Assembly: GCF_000226115.1 (NCBI RefSeq)
Contig: NC_016457.1
Span: 4,960,001 to 5,024,000 of the forward strand
Length of the DNA: 64,000 bases
Direction: 5' to 3'
Source of the DNA: Thermothielavioides terrestris NRRL 8126
Taxonomy: Eukaryota > Ascomycota > Sordariomycetes > Sordariales > Chaetomiaceae
The stretch's first letter is position 1. Each line of letters opens with the position of its first letter. The notes under the pieces are model-generated. The model was not told the origin of the DNA, did not search any database, and was given only the letters and a program-made list of their open reading frames with translations. The translations under genes were made by a program, and so were the position numbers. This document shows positions 59,432 to 64,000 of this stretch, one piece after another.

Positions 59432-60019
59432 ATGCACCTCAACACCATCCCCACCCTCCTCCTCGCGGCGCTCACCACCGCGCCCCTCACAACCGCCATC
59501 CCGTTGAACACCCGGCAACCGTCTTCGTCCAACCCTACCTGCACGCACATCCAGCCGACCCCGTCCCCGCCGCGTCTCGACCTGATCAACCGCCCGGACC
59601 TGTCAACGATCACCACGCAGACCCTCACCTTCAACCTCCCCTCCTCCTCAAGCACAGGCCCTTGCACCCTCCGCGCGCACTTCCCGCCGCACTGGGAAGT
59701 GTACGACTCGCGCGTCGAGGCGGGCGGCGCGCCGCTGGTCGTCAACGTGTTCGACGTCGATGGCTCCGGCTCCGGCGGTTCCGGCGGCAGCGGCGCGCTG
59801 GTGGGCAGCGTGCAGTTCGCCGATGCCGACGCCGACGCCAACGCTGCTGCGGAGCGGGACAGGATCGTGACGGTTGGCTCGCTCGCCTGTCGCGAGAGCA
59901 TGAGCTTCCGGTTTGAGCTGGCGAGCGACAGCATCGGGGAGGTCGGCTTCGTGCAGGGTTACGATGCCGGGCTTGGCGTTGAGGGCGGGTTGGAGGTGGT
60001 TTTTGGGGAGTCTTGTTAG
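59432..60019 (+). CDS. Small secreted protein, But2-domain-like
   Basis: Single exon, 195 residues. A signal peptide (about 1-22, LLLAALTTAPLTTA) is followed by PLNTRQ, which may mark a propeptide end. The mature part has a beta-rich pattern: GPCTLRAHFP, VVNVFDVDG, ALVGSVQF and SLACRESMSFRFEL. These resemble the But2 C-terminal domain common in fungal secreted proteins, which gives no firm function. Gly/Ser-rich and Ala/Asp-rich low-complexity stretches occur in loops (SGSGGSGGSG, DADADANAAA). Three Cys after the signal peptide plus a C-terminal Cys could form disulfides. Extracellular or wall location is inferred. Confidence 0.72.
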   Translation: MHLNTIPTLLLAALTTAPLTTAIPLNTRQPSSSNPTCTHIQPTPSPPRLDLINRPDLSTITTQTLTFNLPSSSSTGPCTLRAHFPPHWEVYDSRVEAGGAPLVVNVFDVDGSGSGGSGGSGALVGSVQFADADADANAAAERDRIVTVGSLACRESMSFRFELASDSIGEVGFVQGYDAGLGVEGGLEVVFGESC

Positions 60020-60944
60020 GCTGTGGAAGGGAGGATGGAATCTGGAAAAAAATAAAAAGGGGGATAAACGGTTATTGTTGTTGTTGTTTGAGGGTGTGCG
60101 GGCTGTGTTATAGAATAACTAGAGAGACGGGGTTAGAGGAGATGGGGTTTTCTGGTAGTGCCCTCGATGGCCAGAAGTGGAATTCCTCCATGGGAGGGAC
60201 GGTTGTTGGACACTGTCACTGTGCTGGTGGACAGGTGTTGGAGTCTGGTCCAGGGGCATGACTTCGGTCGAACTGACCGACTGATTTGTCTGTTTTGTTT
60301 TGCCTCGGACGAGTTGGAATGGCGGTCAGGAGGGAGCTCTGCGCACGTCCAGATTATGTTGGTAGTCAACTTTCCATGGAATACGGCTTCCATCGTGCGG
60401 CTACCTCGACGAATCTGGTCGATGCTTCTCTCGTGCCATTGTTGTAGTGAAGGGTATAACGGTGAAGAAGATAGTAACTCGACGAGTCTCCTATATCGGT
60501 ACAGCGGAGCCACTCAATATGCGCAGAATCTCCGTTCTCTCACCCTCCACTCCCTGCTGTGAAGCACTGTCCAAGCCGTCTCCCGTCTATAATCACACCA
60601 TGACAAAGGAAAGCAGCCTGAAATGGGATGTAGCTAAGTGGCCGTCGACCTCGTGCACTCGTTGTATCCTTCCTTGCCCGACTTGCTGAGAGAAGTTATT
60701 TGAGACGTAGAGAAAAATCAACGACCCCCCGAGCGCGATATAAAACGAAATCCGAACGTAGGGACCGAGAAGCATCCCTGGGGTATCCCTTAAATAGCAA
60801 CCTCTACCGTCGCCGCGTCACCCAGTTCGCCGTCTATCCATCACGCACCACCCATCCGCTCACCCACCCATCTCTCTCTCTCTCTCTTCCTCGATGTCTT
60901 GCTCCACCACCAACCCCAATCTCTCGTCTTTCCTCCTTCTCAAA
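60020..60944. other. Intergenic region between convergent genes
   Basis: About 0.9 kb carrying the 3' flanks of the But2-like gene and the kinesin. A ctctctctctc run lies near 60880. No gene is supported. Confidence 0.45.
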
Positions 60945-63900
60945 TCACCACCCCGCCACCCGCGGACTCGCCGTACCGCTGCCACTAGCGCTGCCACTGC
61001 CGCTGCCCATGGCGAAGCTCTGGTCGATCTTGCCGACCCAGTCCATCTTGTCGCGCTCCGAGCGCGCCGCAAACAGCCACGTGTTGTCGGTCCCGTAGAC
61101 CGCGAACACGCCCGCCTGCAGCCGCTCGCTGAGCCGCGCAATCCCGCCAGATCCCCTCCCGCCCTCCGCAGCCGCACCACCGCCACCATTATGAGATGCT
61201 GGTGCGCTGCTGCTGCTGCCGCCGCCACTACCAGGCCAAAGCGACGCAATCAGCCTGCTCGTCCCGCCACCACCACCCGTCTTCGCCGCCGGGACAGGTG
61301 ACCGGGACGGCGAAGGCGAAACCCCGCGTCGCGGTGTCCCAAACCCATTTACCTGCCCAGCCCCATGTGGTTCACGGCCATCCTCTCCCGCATACAGACC
61401 ACCCCCTCCATAATGATCATAATAATCCCCCCCAGCGCCATCCAGCAACCCGAGAATGCCCGGCTGCGCATCGACGCGCGCGTTGCGCAGGCTGACGACG
61501 CCGACCTCCTCGCCGTCGACGACCGAGTGCACGTGCAGGTAGGGGCGGCGCAGCTCGACGAAGCGCTTTACCCAGCGGGTCGCCTCGGCGTTGGGCACGA
61601 GCAGGTAGCCGCCGCGGAGCACGTGCGGGTTCTTGGGCACGCGCACGACCGTCGCGACGAAGGACGGCGGCGGCGGCGGGTGGGAGGAAGCGGAGGCTGA
61701 GGACGGGCCGTCCGGCGGGGGGTCGGTGTTGCTTGGGGAGAGGATCTTGAGGGTCGGGTCTGGGTAGCGCTGCCAGAGGCGGAGGCAGCGGGTGAGGAGG
61801 GCTGTTTGGTGGTCGGAATATTCGGGTTGCGGTTGGGGTTCTGGGTCTGGCTGCGGTTGTGATTGTGGAGGCGGTGTTGAGTCTCCGGAAGGATTGTGCT
61901 CGTCGTCTTCGGAGGGCTCGGGGGTGTCGTCTTTCAGGAGCTCGGCGATGGAGTCGGCGTCCGAGTTGACCGCCGGCGGCGGCGGAAGGTCGGCGTCTTC
62001 GGCCTCCGGCTGAGCATCAGGCCCGTCCCGGAAGCCGATCCTCTTGAGAAACGTCTGGACCGCCGCCATCTCGGCCATCATGCGGCGCCTCTTCCGCGCG
62101 CCGATATAGTCCGCCACCAGCGACACGCCGCGTGGCGTCCAGGCCGTCAGGTTCTCCTCGCCCTTGACGTAGTCGTACTGGCTGTTCATCCGCCAGAGGT
62201 CGCCCACGCGCTTGATCGGCGCCGGCCGCATCTGCAGCGTGAAGATGCCCGTCGCCGAGTGGACGATCCGGACGTGCTGCCACAGCGACGAGAACAGCGA
62301 CGTCTGCCGCACGAAGGACCGCGACAGGATCTGGCAGCAGACGTCCATCGAGAACTTCATGGGCTCGGCGAGCTTTTCGGAGCAGACCTCCCACGACACG
62401 GTCATCTGCACGCGGTACTTATCCGCCGTGACCCGGTCGAGGAGCAGCGAGTTGTGCAGGCTCGAGTCCCACTGCCCCGCCATCGTGACGCTGCGGGTGC
62501 CGTTCGCGTTGGTCCGGAAGACGGGCTCGGACGCCAGCTTGAGCGCTATGTCCGGGCTGGCCGAGCCCATGTCGGGCGTCTTGCCGGCGCTGTCCAGGAG
62601 CTGGACCTTGCCGACCCGCATGGCCGTGACCGCGTCCCAGGGCAGCGCATCGCCGGAGCTGTGGGTGAGGTGGATGGAGATGCGCCGCTGCAGGCCCTGG
62701 TGCAGCTGGAACGTGCCGCTGTCGAGCTCGCTGGTCTGCATGACCTCCACCGGCACGTACTCGCCCTCCTCGTTCAACTCCAGGATCTGCACCCGCGCGA
62801 GCAGGTCGTGCTTCTCCTCGGTGAAGAAGTGCGCCTCGCTTATCCGCGCGCCCTTCCGCCGGCCCCGGGAGCTGGGCACCGCGTCCCTCATGTCGTCCCA
62901 GCTGAGCAGCTTGTCGAGGTGCATGGCTGACACCTTGGCGAAGATGGCCACCCTCAGCGTCGTCTGCGGGGGGGCGAACAGCGGAACGCTCATGCTATGG
63001 ACGCTCTCGAACCGGATCGGGCCCTCGTCAAAGTCCTTGATCATCTGCGTCGTGGTGATGCCGTCCTCGGAAATGCCAGGGATGAAGAGCTGCGCGTGCA
63101 GCTCCGTGCCCTCCCGCTCCGCGAAGCCGACCATCTCGTGCATGACGATGTTGAACTTGAGCGTGTTTGACGGCGCCCGGGCGCTGGACGGCTCCAGTGC
63201 AAGCTTGATGATGCCGATGGCGTGGGACGTATGTGGGGAGAAGACATCGAGGGTGAAGTCCTGCACCCGACTCTCGAAGACAGCCTTCAGGGGAACATCG
63301 ACCTCGCCGACCAGGGTGTACTGCGGCATGCACGTCTCGATGAACGGGTTGTCGATGCTTAGATGCTGGGCATACTCGGGCTGATCGAGATACTGGTACA
63401 TCTGCCGCATCTGCCTGACGCGATCATGGAGCTTCTCAAGGCTCCACAGGTGCACGACGCTGTGCTTGTAGTCGATGACGCGGACGCCAATGCACGGCTT
63501 CGGCGCCTCTTCGAGAGCAATGTCGTCCCCCTCGCCCGTCAGCCCGTTGAGGACCATGTCGTACGAGGAGCACACCATGTGGCCGACGTCAACCACGGTG
63601 AACTGGAACACGACGTGCTCGTCCAGCTCGTGGCTCATGATCTGGGCTTCCTTCAGCGTGGCGGCGTGCTGCAGGACCGCCTCGGCCATCCGCACGTAGT
63701 GCCGACTCCGCCAGTGCTTGACGGCCACCTTCGCGCGCTCGATCTCCTCCTCGGACAGCTTGGGGCTCGCCTTGGGCCGCTTGAGCGGGTCCAGCTTCTC
63801 GATCTTGGCCTCGAACTCGCGCCTCTGCGCCTCGAGCTGCTTCTGCATGTCGGCCTTCAGCTGGGTCAGCGTCTCCTCCATGCGCGCCTTCTCCTTCTTG

Positions 63901-64000
63901 ATCTCCTCGACCTCGACGTTGGCCGCCTCGGCGCTCTTGAGCTGCTCGCGGTACTCCTCCTTCTGCTTCTCCAGCTGGCTCTGCATCTCCTCGCGCATCT
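60945..64000 (-). CDS. Kinesin-3 (Unc104/KIF1-type) motor, C-terminal part
   Basis: Open from the right edge of the window to the stop at 60945, over 1000 residues with no visible intron; the motor head and FHA domain lie outside. The visible part begins with a coiled coil (EEMQSQLEKQKEEYREQLKSAE). The KIF1-type central region follows (VFQFTVVDVGHMVCSSYDMVLNGL, VGEVDVPLKAVFESRVQDFTLDVF), then the DUF3694-like segment with SPDIALKLASEPVFRTNANGT. A C-terminal PH domain starts RGGYLLVPNAEATRWVKRFVELRRPYLHV and ends VFAVYGTDNTWLFAARSERDKMDWV. These motors carry early endosomes and vesicles to microtubule plus ends; the PH domain binds phosphoinositides (family knowledge). A Gly/Ser-rich insertion of about 100 residues splits the PH domain. 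Confidence 0.93.
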   Translation of the reverse strand, partial: MREEMQSQLEKQKEEYREQLKSAEAANVEVEEIKKEKARMEETLTQLKADMQKQLEAQRREFEAKIEKLDPLKRPKASPKLSEEEIERAKVAVKHWRSRHYVRMAEAVLQHAATLKEAQIMSHELDEHVVFQFTVVDVGHMVCSSYDMVLNGLTGEGDDIALEEAPKPCIGVRVIDYKHSVVHLWSLEKLHDRVRQMRQMYQYLDQPEYAQHLSIDNPFIETCMPQYTLVGEVDVPLKAVFESRVQDFTLDVFSPHTSHAIGIIKLALEPSSARAPSNTLKFNIVMHEMVGFAEREGTELHAQLFIPGISEDGITTTQMIKDFDEGPIRFESVHSMSVPLFAPPQTTLRVAIFAKVSAMHLDKLLSWDDMRDAVPSSRGRRKGARISEAHFFTEEKHDLLARVQILELNEEGEYVPVEVMQTSELDSGTFQLHQGLQRRISIHLTHSSGDALPWDAVTAMRVGKVQLLDSAGKTPDMGSASPDIALKLASEPVFRTNANGTRSVTMAGQWDSSLHNSLLLDRVTADKYRVQMTVSWEVCSEKLAEPMKFSMDVCCQILSRSFVRQTSLFSSLWQHVRIVHSATGIFTLQMRPAPIKRVGDLWRMNSQYDYVKGEENLTAWTPRGVSLVADYIGARKRRRMMAEMAAVQTFLKRIGFRDGPDAQPEAEDADLPPPPAVNSDADSIAELLKDDTPEPSEDDEHNPSGDSTPPPQSQPQPDPEPQPQPEYSDHQTALLTRCLRLWQRYPDPTLKILSPSNTDPPPDGPSSASASSHPPPPPSFVATVVRVPKNPHVLRGGYLLVPNAEATRWVKRFVELRRPYLHVHSVVDGEEVGVVSLRNARVDAQPGILGLLDGAGGDYYDHYGGGGLYAGEDGREPHGAGQVNGFGTPRRGVSPSPSRSPVPAAKTGGGGGTSRLIASLWPGSGGGSSSSAPASHNGGGGAAAEGGRGSGGIARLSERLQAGVFAVYGTDNTWLFAARSERDKMDWVGKIDQSFAMGSGSGSASGSGTASPRVAGW

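Overview
The window is nuclear DNA of a filamentous ascomycete, most likely a Sordariomycete close to Sordariales/Chaetomiaceae (inference from gene families and style). The signs are GC-rich genes with short introns (about 50-110 nt, CTAAC-type branch points), a Neurospora-type NMR regulator, a class II tRNA-Leu with an intron next to the anticodon, a Raf2/DIM-7-like heterochromatin protein, and an AT-rich block with the TpA excess expected of repeat-induced point mutation (RIP). I see no bacterial, viral or CRISPR features. Splice sites were placed by hand from GT/GC-AG signals, branch points, reading phase and family conservation.

Layout. 1-4090: RIP-like AT-rich DNA holding a G-rich minisatellite (about 2315-3000). 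4976-7520: NAD malic enzyme (minus). 8876-9286 and 27416-27846: two copies of a non-autonomous DNA transposon with about 38-bp inverted ends and exact 8-bp target duplications. 9295-12440: gene-poor. 12441-14461 (minus) and 15112-18347 (plus): head-to-head rad7 and rad16, partners in global-genome nucleotide excision repair. 19465-22203: secreted GtaA-type glutaminase. 23123-24424: Tra2-like RRM protein. 29344-33964: Yor1-type ABCC transporter. 35901-37103 (minus): Csi2-like membrane protein. 38320-39491: ten-exon fcf1 (PIN nuclease for 18S rRNA maturation). 39492-44029: gene-poor. 44030-45436: NMR nitrogen regulator.

46234-47033 (minus): ERG2 sterol C-8 isomerase, divergent from csl4 (exosome cap, 47492-48269). 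49165-50142: Sec2-domain protein, convergent with pus4 (50686-52161, minus). 52747-55172: DNMT1-RFD heterochromatin protein, divergent from pus4. 55613-57105 (minus): tocopherol/sterol-type methyltransferase. 57506-57619 (minus): tRNA-Leu(CAA). 57867-58160: decayed kinase fragment. 59432-60019: small secreted But2-like protein. 60945 to the right edge (minus): C-terminal part of a kinesin-3 (Unc104/KIF1 type).

Most genes are unrelated housekeeping genes. Two themes stand out: the rad7/rad16 pair sharing one 650-bp promoter region, and genome-defence biology (RIP-like DNA, small transposons, and a RFTS-domain protein of the kind that directs H3K9 methylation). I found no clearly new multi-gene system. 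The best leads are the transposon family, the RFTS-domain protein, the split start codon of rad7, the GC-AG intron in fcf1, and a possible N-terminally extended (mitochondrial) malic enzyme.
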